From: Clostridiales bacterium
GTDB taxonomy: Bacteria > Bacillota > Clostridia > Oscillospirales > Acutalibacteraceae
Length of the DNA: 64,000 bases
Direction of reading: 5' to 3'
Assembly (NCBI GenBank): GCA_021199275.1
Contig: JAJQIJ010000021.1
Span: 1 to 64,000 of the forward strand
The first letter of the stretch is position 1, and each line of letters starts with the position of its first letter. A program made the position numbers and the translations under genes. The notes beneath the pieces were generated by a model. It was given only the letters and a program-made list of their open reading frames with translations, did not search any database and had not been told where the DNA came from. Positions 25,243 through 33,686 of the stretch are shown in pieces.

Positions 25243-26688
25243 TCAAGCGTCATTTTCAATTACGGCAACCTTTAGCATATTAGTTGTGCCGCTTTGCCCC
25301 AGGGGGATTCCCGCGGTTATTACAACCACATCGTCTTTTTTCAGCACCCCTGTTTGCATAGCAACCTGGGCAGCATGCCGAAACAGTTCGTCTGTGTTGG
25401 TTTTTTCACTGCACATAACCGGAATTACGCCCCACGACAGATTGTTTTGGCGGCACACTTTTTTGCTTGTGGTGGCTGAAATTATAGGGCATTCGGGTCT
25501 GTATTTTGAAACCTGCCTGGCAGTTGTGCCGCTTTTGGTAACGGTTATTATGGCAGCTGCGTTCAAGTCATGCGCCGTTGTCACAGTGGCGTGTGAAATG
25601 GCAGACGTTATGTCGCCGTGCGAATGCTTTGGCACAGACTTAGAAAAGCGCTCTTTATAGTCAATGTCATTTTCCGTTGTTTTTGCTATTAAGTCCATTG
25701 CCTGCACGGCTTCCACGGGGTGGCTGCCCATGGCAGTTTCACCCGAAAGCATTATTGCCGAAGTGCCGTCATACACGGCGTTGGCAACGTCTGTTATTTC
25801 CGCCCTTGTCGGGCGCGGGTTAGTAATCATTGATTCCAGCATTTGCGTGGCTGTTACCACTATTTTGCCAGCAGCATATACCTTGTTAATAATCATTTTC
25901 TGTATTGACGGAATTTTTTCAAATTCAATTTCAACGCCCATATCGCCCCTTGCAACCATTATGCCGTCTGCCTCTTTGATTATGCCGTCAAGGTGCTCAA
26001 TTCCCTCATAATTTTCAATTTTGGCTATAATTCTGACATCATTCCAGCCCAGGGCATGGCAGAAGTCGCGCAAATAAGCAATGTCAGCCGCAGTGCGGCA
26101 AAATGACGCCGCTATAAAATCAAAACCCAGCTTTGCGCCGAATTTCAAATCATTCATATCGTCCTCAGACAAATAGGGCATTGCAAGAGACACACCCGGC
26201 ACATTAACACCCTTATGCCGTGAAATAACGCCGCCGTCAATCACGGTGCATTTGATTTCGCAGTCATTCACACTGTCAACGCGCATGGCCACAAGCCCGT
26301 CGTTTATAAGAATGTCCATTCCCGGCCTGACGTCGTTTGTAAGCCCTTTATATGAAACGGAACACATGCTTTCATTGCCCACAACGGCTTTTGTTGTAAA
26401 TGTAAAGCTATCCCCCTTTTTCACGGTAACGCCGGCGGCATTTTCAAATTCACCGGTGCGAATTTCGGGGCCCTTTGTGTCAAGCATTGTGGCAATGGGC
26501 AGCCCCAGTTTTTCGCGCACGGCGCGCACATTGGCAAACCAATCTTCAAACGCGGCGTAATCGCTGTGTGAAAAGTTGAAACGCGCAACATTCATGCCGG
26601 CAAGAGCAAGCCTTTCAAGCATGTCGGCACTGCCGGAAGCCGGCCCAAGAGTGCAGATTATTTTTGTTTTTCTGATGTAATTGTCCAT
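25243..26688 (-). CDS. pyk: Pyruvate kinase
   Basis: 481 residues. Signatures: TKIICTLGPASGSADML, NVARFNFSHSD, MLDTKGPEIRTG, the active-site lysine and metal-binding Glu in IIAKIENYEGI, MVARGDMGVEIEFEKIP and TATQMLESMI. The C-terminal domain (SAISHATVTTAHDLNAAAIITVTKSGTTARQVSKYRP) is standard. The length is that of the basic enzyme without the extra PEP-utiliser domain found in many Bacilli. It makes ATP and pyruvate at the end of glycolysis. AAAAGGAA precedes the ATG. It is separated by over 700 bases of repeats from the operon upstream. Confidence 0.96.
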   Translation of the reverse strand: MDNYIRKTKIICTLGPASGSADMLERLALAGMNVARFNFSHSDYAAFEDWFANVRAVREKLGLPIATMLDTKGPEIRTGEFENAAGVTVKKGDSFTFTTKAVVGNESMCSVSYKGLTNDVRPGMDILINDGLVAMRVDSVNDCEIKCTVIDGGVISRHKGVNVPGVSLAMPYLSEDDMNDLKFGAKLGFDFIAASFCRTAADIAYLRDFCHALGWNDVRIIAKIENYEGIEHLDGIIKEADGIMVARGDMGVEIEFEKIPSIQKMIINKVYAAGKIVVTATQMLESMITNPRPTRAEITDVANAVYDGTSAIMLSGETAMGSHPVEAVQAMDLIAKTTENDIDYKERFSKSVPKHSHGDITSAISHATVTTAHDLNAAAIITVTKSGTTARQVSKYRPECPIISATTSKKVCRQNNLSWGVIPVMCSEKTNTDELFRHAAQVAMQTGVLKKDDVVVITAGIPLGQSGTTNMLKVAVIENDA

Positions 26689-26844
26689 ATCATATTCCTT
26701 TTAGATTTAATAGTTCGCAGCCTTTACACGGCACATATTTCATTTGCCCTTTAACGATATGCTTTGCACAAAGTTCGCCTGTTTTTAGGTGGTTTAAAAA
26801 CCTGTGCAGACACCTGCCCGGCGGCGCCCAATTAATATGAAAGC

Positions 26845-26978
26845 TTCAATAAGGGCTTGAAAGTTATTCAACGTGGGGGCGGCAGCGGCCGCCCAGCGTG
26901 GGATTGTACTCACCGTTCCTTCAAAATCGGACCCCGGAGCCTTACAAGGCGGGGGGTATTTTCCCCCCTAAGTTATTA
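26845..26978 (+). repeat. Dispersed three-hairpin repeat, copy 2
   Basis: Left edge TTCAATAAGGGCTTGAAAG TTATTCAACGTG, right edge CCCCCCTAAGTTAT. Hairpin 1 is GGGCGGC/GCCGCCC (26877-26894), different bases from copy 1 but still paired. Hairpin 2 is weaker (GTGGGATTGTACTCAC). Hairpin 3 is ACCCCGGAGCCTT/AAGGCGGGGGGT. The interval 26689-26844 to its left contains nothing else that I recognise. Confidence 0.8.
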
Positions 26979-27100
26979 ATTGCCGCCATATCTTTTCAAA
27001 TATTATAACAATATTGCCGCCAAATGCAAGTGAAACACAAAAAAATTTCAGCTTTTTTTGTGAATTAAACTAATGTTCAAAATTCACCGCAAAAGAATAA

Positions 27101-27122
27101 GCAGGCGTTGAGCCTGCTTTTC
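27101..27122. terminator. Terminator, probably that of the SCP2-aminotransferase-transketolase operon
   Basis: AGCAGGC and GCCTGCT around GTTGA, with T-rich tails on both strands. On the minus strand it follows the operon, but a 274-bp MITE lies between it and the last stop codon. Confidence 0.6.
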
Positions 27123-27133
27123 TTGTTTTATTT

Positions 27134-27407
27134 AAGCAATCGGGAGGCGAACAGAACAGCCTAAAGCTATAATTTTAGCACCTTGCGCCATTTTTTGCCT
27201 TAATATACGCCAGTATATCTGCGTCAAAGAAATGACGCCATGCACAAAAAATTATTGCTTTAGGTGCGCTACAGTTTATCTTTGGAAATTTTTTTCAAAG
27301 ACAAGGCACAAAAACGCAGGAATACTTTCGTATTCCGAGTATTTTTAACACAGTATTTGGGGAAAATTGCCAAGATAAACCTTGTCCTGTTCGGCACCCG
27401 ATTGCTT
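27134..27407 (+). mobile_element. MITE-like element, copy 1 (274 bp)
   Basis: Terminal inverted repeats AAGCAATCGGGAGGCGAACAG and, at the other end, the complement of AAGCAATCGGGTGCCGAACAG. It is flanked by TA (27133-27134, 27407-27408). The inside has two halves, each a long imperfect palindrome: CCTAAAGC.ATAATTTT/AAATTATTGCTTTAGG (27160-27264) and GTTTATCTT/AAGATAAAC (27276-27380), with a GGAATAC/GTATTCC hairpin in the second. It has no transposase gene. A nearly identical inverted copy is at 58276-58549. Confidence 0.85.
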
Positions 27408-27414
27408 AAGTATT

Positions 27415-28212
27415 TTATTTGGCAAGAGCGCCGACTGTCATCATATAGTCGCCTATCATGGCGCCGAACTCAGGCGCGCCTTCCATAATAAGCTGTTTGT
27501 CCTTTGTCATTTGCAGCATGTCGCCCGTGCCAAGCAAAATCATAAGAGCATGGGCGGCGGTGTCAAATTTCATGCAAAAAAACGGCTTGGAACGCTTATA
27601 TTCGCCCCTGCCCGCGCGTGTTTTGCCCGCCTTTACGCGCATATAAGCAGTGCATTCCGGGTGGCCTTCAATAGCCCACTGGTAAACCCTGTCCGGGCTT
27701 TTGAGCGCCCATGAATGTATTTCGGGGTGTTCCATTTTATTGAGCTGGCTGATTCCGCTTGAAAGCAAGTAAAAATAAAGCTTGCAAAGCAACAGGCAAA
27801 GCTCTTCGTCATCTTCCGGCGGCTCGGTAATATTCAGCAGGCTGCTCATTTTAAGCAGCACAGCCATAAATTTTAAAAATTTAGGCAACGAGCTGATTTT
27901 GAATTTAGGCAAAGACGACATCTTGCCTTTCATAAATTCATTCATTTTTTCAATAGTTGAAAATTGCAGCTCTGCGTCAATTTTTTTCTGCCCGAAATAT
28001 TCGCCCAGCTTGCACGACCAGCTGCCGTTTTCAACAATGAAATGAACAGCCTCTTTGTCTTGCGCATTGAGCATGGCAGACACCTGGTAAACGGCGTTAA
28101 CCCCATGAAACTTTTTTGCCATTTCCGGCACGTCGGTAGCAATGGTTTTTAAAAGCGGCAACGCCCCTGCCATAAATATTTTGTTGGTATATCTGCTTTC
28201 ATCGCTTGACAT
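27415..28212 (-). CDS. Tandem SCP2-like protein, B
   Basis: 265 residues from ATG 28212 (AAAGGGTG upstream; GTG 28221 is possible). The C-terminal part (AYMRVKAGKTRAGRGEY, then FCMKFDTAAHALMILLGTGDMLQMTKDKQLIMEGAPEFGAMIGDYM) resembles an SCP2 sterol-carrier domain: a strand with charged residues, then a helix, a glycine-rich turn and a last helix. The first 110 residues look like a second, poorer copy (HFIVENGSWSCKLGEY, DAELQFSTIEKMNEFMKGK). SCP2 folds bind lipids or hydrophobic acyl compounds in a tunnel. Last gene of the operon, partner of the homologue at 31503. No catalytic motif. The assignment is by pattern only. Confidence 0.6.
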   Translation of the reverse strand: MSSDESRYTNKIFMAGALPLLKTIATDVPEMAKKFHGVNAVYQVSAMLNAQDKEAVHFIVENGSWSCKLGEYFGQKKIDAELQFSTIEKMNEFMKGKMSSLPKFKISSLPKFLKFMAVLLKMSSLLNITEPPEDDEELCLLLCKLYFYLLSSGISQLNKMEHPEIHSWALKSPDRVYQWAIEGHPECTAYMRVKAGKTRAGRGEYKRSKPFFCMKFDTAAHALMILLGTGDMLQMTKDKQLIMEGAPEFGAMIGDYMMTVGALAK

Positions 28213-28278
28213 TATATACACCCTTTCTTTGTGGAATTTGAAATTGCTTAAGGGAAAACATTTATTAAATGCAGGGCA

Positions 28279-29292
28279 TTAAAATTCGTCTTCCCAGTCG
28301 TCGTCCGCTTCAAAGTCCTTGTGCATAAGTTCAGATATGGCTTCGGCAATGCCGTTTGCGTCTATTTTTGCAAGAGACATCAAATCTTCATGCAAGCCTA
28401 TTGTTGAAAATTCGTCTTGATGCCCAAGCTTTTTGAACGCGCATGCCTTGCCGCCCTGGGCAATTACATCTGCAACGGCAGAGCCCAGCCCGCCTATAAC
28501 AGAATGGTCTTCGGCGGTAATAATTCGCCTGGTGTCCATAACCGCAGACATAACGGCGTCTTTGTCAATCGGCTTTATTGTGTGCATGTTTATTACGCGA
28601 ACCTTTATGCCGGCGTCTGCCTCTGCCATTTGGGCTGCCTGCAACGCCTGGTAGACGCATGAACCACAGGCTATTACCGTAATGTCTGTGCCGTCTTTCA
28701 TAAGCTTGGACTTTCCGGCTTCAAATGTGCAGTCTTCAAGATTTTTATAAATTATTTGGTCAAAACCACGGTTAATTCTGATGTACACCGGGCCATCAAT
28801 GTCATATGCCGCTTTAACCGCATGGTAAGTTTCAGCCCCGTCGCACGGGCAAATAACAGTCATATGTGGCAGCGAACTTATGCACGCCATGTCAATAAGC
28901 GAATGGTGGGTTGAACCCGCCTGCCCGAAAGATGTGCCCGCATGCGTGGCAATTATTTTTACCGGCACATTTTGGTAGCATATGTCTGTGTGGATTTGGT
29001 CAAGCGAACGCGCCGCAGTAAAAATTGCAAATGTGGAAGCAAACGGGATAAAGCCGTTTTTTGCCAGCCCCGCCGCAATGCCGAACATGTTTTGTTCCGC
29101 AATGCCGACATTGAAAAAGCGTTCCGGTATCTTTTCGCCGAAAAGCCCGATTTTTGTAGACTTTGCAAGGTCAGCGGTAAGGGCAACAACGTCTTTGTGC
29201 TCTTCGCCCAGCTCGCAAAGCGCCCTGCCGTAATATTCGGCAGTTGAAAGCTGAGATGTTTCAGTCATAGTATAAGTCATTCCGCTTGCCAT
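28279..29292 (-). CDS. Transketolase, C-terminal subunit
   Basis: 337 residues covering the pyrimidine-binding and C-terminal domains of a split transketolase: STAEYYGRALCELGEEHKDVVALTADLAKSTKIGLF, then FFNVGIAEQNMFGIAAGLAKNGFIPFASTFA (the Glu that activates TPP), HAGTSFGQAGSTHHSLIDMACI, and RRIITAEDHSVIGGLGSAVADV. It starts 3 bases after the stop of the N-terminal subunit. Split transketolases in Clostridia serve pentose metabolism or specialised C-C ligation. The neighbours here argue for the second. The C-terminal tail is acidic (DFEADDDWEDEF). Confidence 0.9.
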   Translation of the reverse strand: MASGMTYTMTETSQLSTAEYYGRALCELGEEHKDVVALTADLAKSTKIGLFGEKIPERFFNVGIAEQNMFGIAAGLAKNGFIPFASTFAIFTAARSLDQIHTDICYQNVPVKIIATHAGTSFGQAGSTHHSLIDMACISSLPHMTVICPCDGAETYHAVKAAYDIDGPVYIRINRGFDQIIYKNLEDCTFEAGKSKLMKDGTDITVIACGSCVYQALQAAQMAEADAGIKVRVINMHTIKPIDKDAVMSAVMDTRRIITAEDHSVIGGLGSAVADVIAQGGKACAFKKLGHQDEFSTIGLHEDLMSLAKIDANGIAEAISELMHKDFEADDDWEDEF

Positions 29293-29295
29293 AGC

Positions 29296-30189
29296 TTAGC
29301 CCTCTCTTTCTGCACGTTCAACGCGCGAAGCATAATATTTGTCAAGACTTTCATAACACCTATTTGTCTTTTCATCGTCAAGCGCGCCGTAATGCCAGTG
29401 GTAATCGTCTTCCATAAAGTCAACCCCGGCGCCCTTAACAGTGTCCATAATAATTGCATAGGGCTTGGCGTTTTCTGCATGGCGCTTTTCAATGGCATCT
29501 TCAATAACGGCGCACAGCTCTTTAATGTTTTGCCCGTCAACACGCGCAACGTTAAAGCCGAAAGCTTCAAATTTTTTGTCAAGCGGCTCAACCTTCATTT
29601 CGTCGTCAACCCTGCCGTCTATCATGCATTTGTTATTGTCAACCAGCACAACAATGTTAGACAGCTTAAACTGCGCGGCAGTCATGGCGGCTTCCCAGTT
29701 TGAGCCTTCGTTGAGTTCCCCGTCACCGGTAAGCACATAATTCATATAGTCAAGCCCCTTGAGCCTGCCCGCAAGGGCAAAACCACACGCAAGCGACAGC
29801 CCGTGCCCGAGCGAGCCGGTGGAACAGTCTATGCCCTTGATTTTATTACTGTCAAGGTGCATGCCGAACTGTGAGCCCGTCAGGTTAAAATTATGCAGCC
29901 CGTCAACGCTCATAAACCCGTAATCGCATATTACCGGGGCGTAGCCCACCGCAGCGTGCCCCTTTGAAAGTACAAAACGGTCTCTGTCTTCCATGTCGGG
30001 GTTGTTTACGTCAAGCTTCATATAGCGGTGGTAAAGCACAGTCATGGCGTCCATTGCGCTTAATGCGCCGCCTATATGCCCGGAACCGCCCCACACGGTT
30101 GTCTGAACAGTAAGTCGCCTGAGTTCGTCGGCCTTTTTTTCAAGCCGCAGCCATTCGTCTTTGTCAAACGGTTTGTAATTTGCAGGCAT
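29296..30189 (-). CDS. Transketolase, N-terminal (TPP-binding) subunit
   Basis: 297 residues. GGSGHIGGALSAMDAMTVLYH, DRFVLSKGHAAVGYAPV and the TPP/Mg motif LTGDGELNEGSNWEAAMTAAQFKLSNIVVLVDNNK are all present, as is STGSLGHGLSLACGFA. It binds thiamine diphosphate at the interface with the C-terminal subunit encoded next. AAGGAGG lies ahead of the ATG. It is 17 bases after the aminotransferase gene, so the four enzymes and lipid-binding proteins form one transcript. The sugar-phosphate binding residues could not be judged by eye, so a non-sugar donor or acceptor remains possible. Confidence 0.9.
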   Translation of the reverse strand: MPANYKPFDKDEWLRLEKKADELRRLTVQTTVWGGSGHIGGALSAMDAMTVLYHRYMKLDVNNPDMEDRDRFVLSKGHAAVGYAPVICDYGFMSVDGLHNFNLTGSQFGMHLDSNKIKGIDCSTGSLGHGLSLACGFALAGRLKGLDYMNYVLTGDGELNEGSNWEAAMTAAQFKLSNIVVLVDNNKCMIDGRVDDEMKVEPLDKKFEAFGFNVARVDGQNIKELCAVIEDAIEKRHAENAKPYAIIMDTVKGAGVDFMEDDYHWHYGALDDEKTNRCYESLDKYYASRVERAEREG

Positions 30190-30206
30190 AATAATTCCTC
30201 CTTAAT

Positions 30207-31487
30207 TTATTTAATAGGCGAAAGGTCAAGTTCCGGGTGATTTGCCTGAACTACGCCAAACGCATCTTCTGCTATTTCTATTGCCAGACGCACGTCGTCG
30301 TCTGTTACAGCCGCGTTTATAAAGTGGTTGTGGTGAGACGCCAGGAAAAGCCCCCTTGAAACGCATTCGGCAACCCATTCCTGGTGCAGCATAAGGCTGT
30401 CGTCGTTTGCGATTCTCAGGTAAAACAGCGCCGGTTCGCCTGAAACAACAAGGTTAAAGCCATGCTCAGCGCCGGCTTTTACTAAACCCGCTGTCAGCTT
30501 TTCACCCGTTTTACGGCAAAATTCCGGCAGGTTTATTTTTTTCATTTTCGGAATACAGGCAAGACATGCGGCAAACGGCTCTGCGCTCATCCAATAAGAG
30601 CCGGTGTAGGTTACAGACGAAGCCGTGGCTTTCATGTGTTCCCCGCCGCAGGTTGCAGACATATTATAGCCGTTTGCAAGCGCCTTGCAAAAGCAAATCA
30701 GGTCTGCTTTAATGCCGTAATAGTGGTCAGACCCGGCAATGTCAAGCCGAAAGCCCGTTCTTACATCGTCAAAAATAAGCACCATGCCGTGTTCGTCGCA
30801 AAATTTGCGCACGCTTTGCCAATATTCACGGTTTGCCACTTCGTTGTCTTTAAAATTGCCGTGGTCATAAGGCTGGGCAATAAGCCCCGCAACATCGCCG
30901 CCGCATTCGTCATAAGCCTGCTGCAGCGCGTCAAGGTTAAACCACGGAATTACCACGTTGTTTTGCACTTCTTCCGGTAAAATGCCCGGGTAGTCAATTT
31001 TCTGCGCCCACTGAAAGTCGCCGTGGTAATAGCCCTCAAGAAAGAACATTTTCTTTTTGCCTGTGTGCGCACGGGCGCACATAACCGCAAATGTGGTTGC
31101 GTCAGAGCCGTTTTTCATAAAAAACGCCCAATCTGCCGAAGCCACGGTGTCCTTAAGCAGCTCTGCGCATTCAACCATTTTATAAGACGGCGACGTTGTG
31201 CAGTTGCCTATCTTCAGCTGTTCCATGGCGGCGGCGTCAACATCGTCGTCGCAATAGCCCAGCACATTGGGGCCGTATGCGCACATAAAGTCAAGATATT
31301 TGTTGCCGTCAACGTCCCAAAAATATGTGCCCTTTGCGCGCGAGCTCATAAGGGGCCATTTGGTAATAGGCAAAAACAGCCCCTCGCTTGGGCCGAGGTG
31401 CCCATATACGCCTGACGGAATTGCGGCAAGCGCGCGGTCAAACCACTCTTTGCTTTTTTCATGTTTGTATTCAGGAAATTTACTCAT
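30207..31487 (-). CDS. Class III PLP aminotransferase (GSA aminomutase-like)
   Basis: 426 residues of the class III / glutamate-1-semialdehyde aminomutase type: GTYFWDVDGNKYLDFMCAYGPNVLGY, then NGSDATTFAVMCARAHTGKKK, EGYYHGDFQW, the PLP ring Asp in LIFDDVRTGFRL, and the Schiff-base lysine in LICFCKALANGYNMSA (about residue 268). It is not part of a haem gene set; no hem gene is in the window. In this operon it probably transfers an amino group to a ketone or aldehyde product of the transketolase, or supplies its substrate. GGGGGTG ribosome site. Confidence 0.88.
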   Translation of the reverse strand: MSKFPEYKHEKSKEWFDRALAAIPSGVYGHLGPSEGLFLPITKWPLMSSRAKGTYFWDVDGNKYLDFMCAYGPNVLGYCDDDVDAAAMEQLKIGNCTTSPSYKMVECAELLKDTVASADWAFFMKNGSDATTFAVMCARAHTGKKKMFFLEGYYHGDFQWAQKIDYPGILPEEVQNNVVIPWFNLDALQQAYDECGGDVAGLIAQPYDHGNFKDNEVANREYWQSVRKFCDEHGMVLIFDDVRTGFRLDIAGSDHYYGIKADLICFCKALANGYNMSATCGGEHMKATASSVTYTGSYWMSAEPFAACLACIPKMKKINLPEFCRKTGEKLTAGLVKAGAEHGFNLVVSGEPALFYLRIANDDSLMLHQEWVAECVSRGLFLASHHNHFINAAVTDDDVRLAIEIAEDAFGVVQANHPELDLSPIK

Positions 31488-31502
31488 AATTTTACACCCC
31501 CG

Positions 31503-32267
31503 TCAGCCCAGATAAGCCGCTACTCTGTCAAGAATTCTGTTTAAATTGTCTACCATTGAAATCATGCCGGACATATAAATATTTCCGCTGCACAGCTCTG
31601 CTATTGTTGACACCGTGCCGTTGAAAAGCCCATGCGCAAGGTCAATGCTTGCAAATTCCATAACGGCGCGCGGGTTTTGCGGCTTTTCCTTAACGGTTTT
31701 AAATTTATGGTCTTTAACAATTATAGCGGCATAGGCTGCGTCTTTAATGCCCATTGAAACAACCCCGTCTACAGTATATGAAGCGGTGAATTTTGACACG
31801 CTGTCATGGTTTGCAAGGGCAGATATAGCGCCGGCTATTGTGTAAAAGGTCAAAACAGTTGACTCTTCAAAAAACGCCCTGTCTTTTAAAGCGTCTTCGC
31901 TGGGCATAAGCAACTCTGTCAGCCTGTTTGTAAGCTTTGTAAAGGGGCCCAACAGGAAAGACAGCACCTGCACAATTCCCTTAGACGGCATGCCTGGCTT
32001 TGAATCGTCAATAAGCGCATTGAACTTTTCAGGGCTTGCAAAATTCATTTTACAGGTGCAGCCCGCCGCGCCTTCAGTCATTTTGCAGCCGCTTTTTGAA
32101 AAATGCAGCGTGCAGCACGGGCCGCCCGCAACATCAAAGCAAAGAGCCACATCTTTTTTCAGCGATTTCAAAATGTCTTTCGCTTGGTCGTCAATATCGC
32201 ACAGGTTTTCAAGAGTTGCCAGCACGCCGTACATATTGACATATGCCATTGCTTTTGCCTCTTTCAA
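31503..32267 (-). CDS. Tandem SCP2-like protein, A
   Basis: 254 residues from TTG 32267, chosen because AGGAGG lies seven bases upstream; the nearest ATG is 32249. The C-terminal half (KFTASYTVDGVVSMGIKDAAYAAIIVKDH, NPRAVMEFASIDLAHGLFNGTVSTIAELCSGNIYMSGMISMVDNLNRILDRV) has the SCP2 order of strands, helix, a 'G-x-I-x-x-x-G' strand and a final helix. The N-terminal half repeats the theme with cysteine-rich strands (VAGGPCCTLHFSKSGCKM, CTCKMNFASPEKF). Distantly like protein B at the other end of the operon, it heads the cluster and is likely a carrier or tethering protein for a hydrophobic substrate. No membrane segment is clear. Confidence 0.62.
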   Translation of the reverse strand: MKEAKAMAYVNMYGVLATLENLCDIDDQAKDILKSLKKDVALCFDVAGGPCCTLHFSKSGCKMTEGAAGCTCKMNFASPEKFNALIDDSKPGMPSKGIVQVLSFLLGPFTKLTNRLTELLMPSEDALKDRAFFEESTVLTFYTIAGAISALANHDSVSKFTASYTVDGVVSMGIKDAAYAAIIVKDHKFKTVKEKPQNPRAVMEFASIDLAHGLFNGTVSTIAELCSGNIYMSGMISMVDNLNRILDRVAAYLG

Positions 32268-32465
32268 AACAATTCCTCCTTTATTAGCGCCGCGCCCGCA
32301 TGCCAAAATTCGGGTGCAGCCGCTTTAGGCCAAAATAACAATATTTTAAAAGACTCCCCCCGCCCCGTAAGTCTGCATGCTTCACCTTTTTCTTAGGCAG
32401 GCCCATAATCACCGGCTAAGCGTGAAAAATACTTGCCAAATGTAAATACTTTAGCAAGGCGCGCG

Positions 32466-32512
32466 ATTAAACTGCCTTTAACGCAAAAAGCGGGGACATT
32501 CTTTCCCAATAT
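32466..32512 (+). repeat. Partial dispersed-repeat copy (right part)
   Basis: GCGGGGACATTCTTTCCCAATATATAAT (32490-32517) matches the end of copy 1 (GCAGGGACATTTCTTGCCCAAG then TATATAAT), and GATTAAACTGCC precedes it. The rest of 32268-32460 upstream of the SCP2 operon shows no recognisable gene. Confidence 0.45.
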
Positions 32513-32518
32513 ATAATT

Positions 32519-32547
32519 AGTATAACATAATAAACATTTCAGCGCAA
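32519..32547 (-). promoter_or_regulatory. Candidate promoter of the SCP2-transketolase operon
   Basis: On the minus strand TTGCGC (32547-32542), 17 bases, TATACT (32524-32519). It implies a leader of about 240 bases that includes the partial repeat at 32466-32512. Confidence 0.45.
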
Positions 32548-32586
32548 CCAAAAAGATAATATAAGATTTGAAAAAAATGCCAAGTT

Positions 32587-32621
32587 AAAAGCGCCCGGCA
32601 CATTATGCACCCGGCGCTTTT
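32587..32621. terminator. Terminator of the flavodoxin-DUF3793 operon
   Basis: AAAAGCGCC...GG and CC...GGCGCTTTT (32587-32621). On the minus strand the T run follows the stem, about 25 bases after the DUF3793 stop. Confidence 0.75.
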
Positions 32622-32645
32622 GAATGTGTAAAAAAGTTTAAAAGT

Positions 32646-33203
32646 TTATGCGGAAACGGTAAGCTCATAAACGCTGCGTTCGCCGCTTTGCCACAGCTTC
32701 ATATATACAGCGCGGCATTTTTTGAATTTTTCAAATGTTTTCACAGCTTCGCATTCATTGCAATAAACCTTCCAGCAGCCGGTGCATTTGCACCCTGCGC
32801 CGCCCATTTCAATAAAGCCCCTGACATCTGCCAGCGGGTAACCCAAAAAAATGCCTATTTCGTGCGGAAAAACATCATAACCACCAAGCCTTGCCTTTAG
32901 CTTTTTCAGCGCATATTGAACTTCTGCGCTTTCATAGCCGAAGGTGCGCAAAAATTCGGAAACGCCTGGCTTTTGCAAATCTTTTGCAAGGCTGTCCGGG
33001 CGGCAGACGTAAACAAGAGCGACGCCGTGCCTTTCGGCCCTAAGCAAAAAAAGCTTAAGCCCCTTCGGCTTGAAAATTTCATTCCACAATGAAATGGAAT
33101 TTTCAAGCGTTTCCAGCTTTTCAAAACGGCAGGAAAAGGCGTTTGCGGTTTTAATTGACGCCAAAGTCGGCGAACAGTTTTCGATTAAATACCTTTCAAT
33201 CAT
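32646..33203 (-). CDS. DUF3793 family protein
   Basis: 185 residues from ATG 33203, two bases after the flavodoxin stop (an in-frame upstream start at 33236 would overlap the flavodoxin). The sequence ENCSPTLASIKTANAFSC, LKLFLLRAERHGVALVYVCRP and FPHEIGIFLGYPLADVRGFIEMGGAGCKCTGCWKVYC is the DUF3793 pattern, with a conserved Cys cluster (C-x-C-x2-C...C). The family regularly sits beside flavodoxins and iron-uptake genes in Clostridia, and the shared iron-type operators here support a role in iron starvation. The mechanism is unknown. Confidence 0.85.
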   Translation of the reverse strand: MIERYLIENCSPTLASIKTANAFSCRFEKLETLENSISLWNEIFKPKGLKLFLLRAERHGVALVYVCRPDSLAKDLQKPGVSEFLRTFGYESAEVQYALKKLKARLGGYDVFPHEIGIFLGYPLADVRGFIEMGGAGCKCTGCWKVYCNECEAVKTFEKFKKCRAVYMKLWQSGERSVYELTVSA

Positions 33204-33205
33204 AG

Positions 33206-33628
33206 TTATGCAAGAGCCCTGCCCAGCATTTCGCATTCAGCCAAAGCGCCGTCGTCAGGCGATTCGTTGCACACAACGCCGTCAGACACAAGGCTGAGCC
33301 CGCTGCTGCGGCAGTCGTCTTCCCAAGTGCGCATCCATTCGCCGTCTCCCCAGCCGTATGACCCGAAAATCCCTATTTTTTTACCCGACGCTGCCGCTTT
33401 GACGCTGTTGAACATGGGCTCAAATTCAGACTCTTCCAGCTGTTCGGCGCCCATTGCCGGGCAGCCGAATGCTATGCAGTCATATTCAGCGGCAACGGCG
33501 CTGTTAAACTGCGCCGCTGTGAAAATATCAGCCTGTGCGCCGCCTGCAGCGGCGCCTGCCGCAACCGCGTTTGCCATGGCCTGTGTGTTTCCTGTTGAAG
33601 TCCAGTAAACTATTGCTGTTTTTGACAT
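33206..33628 (-). CDS. Short-chain flavodoxin
   Basis: 140 residues. FMN phosphate loop TSTGNTQAMANAVA, ring loops GCPAMGAEQLEESEFEPM and GSYGWGDGEWMRTWEDDC. This is the usual clostridial flavodoxin that replaces ferredoxin when iron is scarce. GAAAGGAAAG precedes the ATG. It starts the operon with DUF3793, behind two DtxR-type palindromes. Confidence 0.93.
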   Translation of the reverse strand: MSKTAIVYWTSTGNTQAMANAVAAGAAAGGAQADIFTAAQFNSAVAAEYDCIAFGCPAMGAEQLEESEFEPMFNSVKAAASGKKIGIFGSYGWGDGEWMRTWEDDCRSSGLSLVSDGVVCNESPDDGALAECEMLGRALA

Positions 33629-33654
33629 AATCTTTCCTTTCTGCGGTAAGCTTT

Positions 33655-33672
33655 GGTTAGTTTAAGCTAACC
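33655..33672. promoter_or_regulatory. Iron-type operator 2 (flavodoxin leader)
   Basis: GGTTAG TTTAAG CTAACC, an inverted repeat 27 bases upstream of the flavodoxin start and downstream of operator 1. The arms match half-sites of DtxR/IdeR boxes (consensus TTAGGTTAGSCTAACCTAA). Confidence 0.55.
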
Positions 33673-33686
33673 GCAATGCAAAAATA

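Noticed and set aside
27264..27488. Plus-strand frame of 74 codons across the MITE end
   Set aside because: It lies almost wholly within the MITE palindromes and runs antisense into the SCP2-like gene; it has no ribosome site or family pattern.
30207..31487. hemL (glutamate-1-semialdehyde aminomutase for haem)
   Set aside because: It has the class III fold, but its neighbours are transketolase and SCP2-like genes and there is no other haem gene, so the specific name is not justified.
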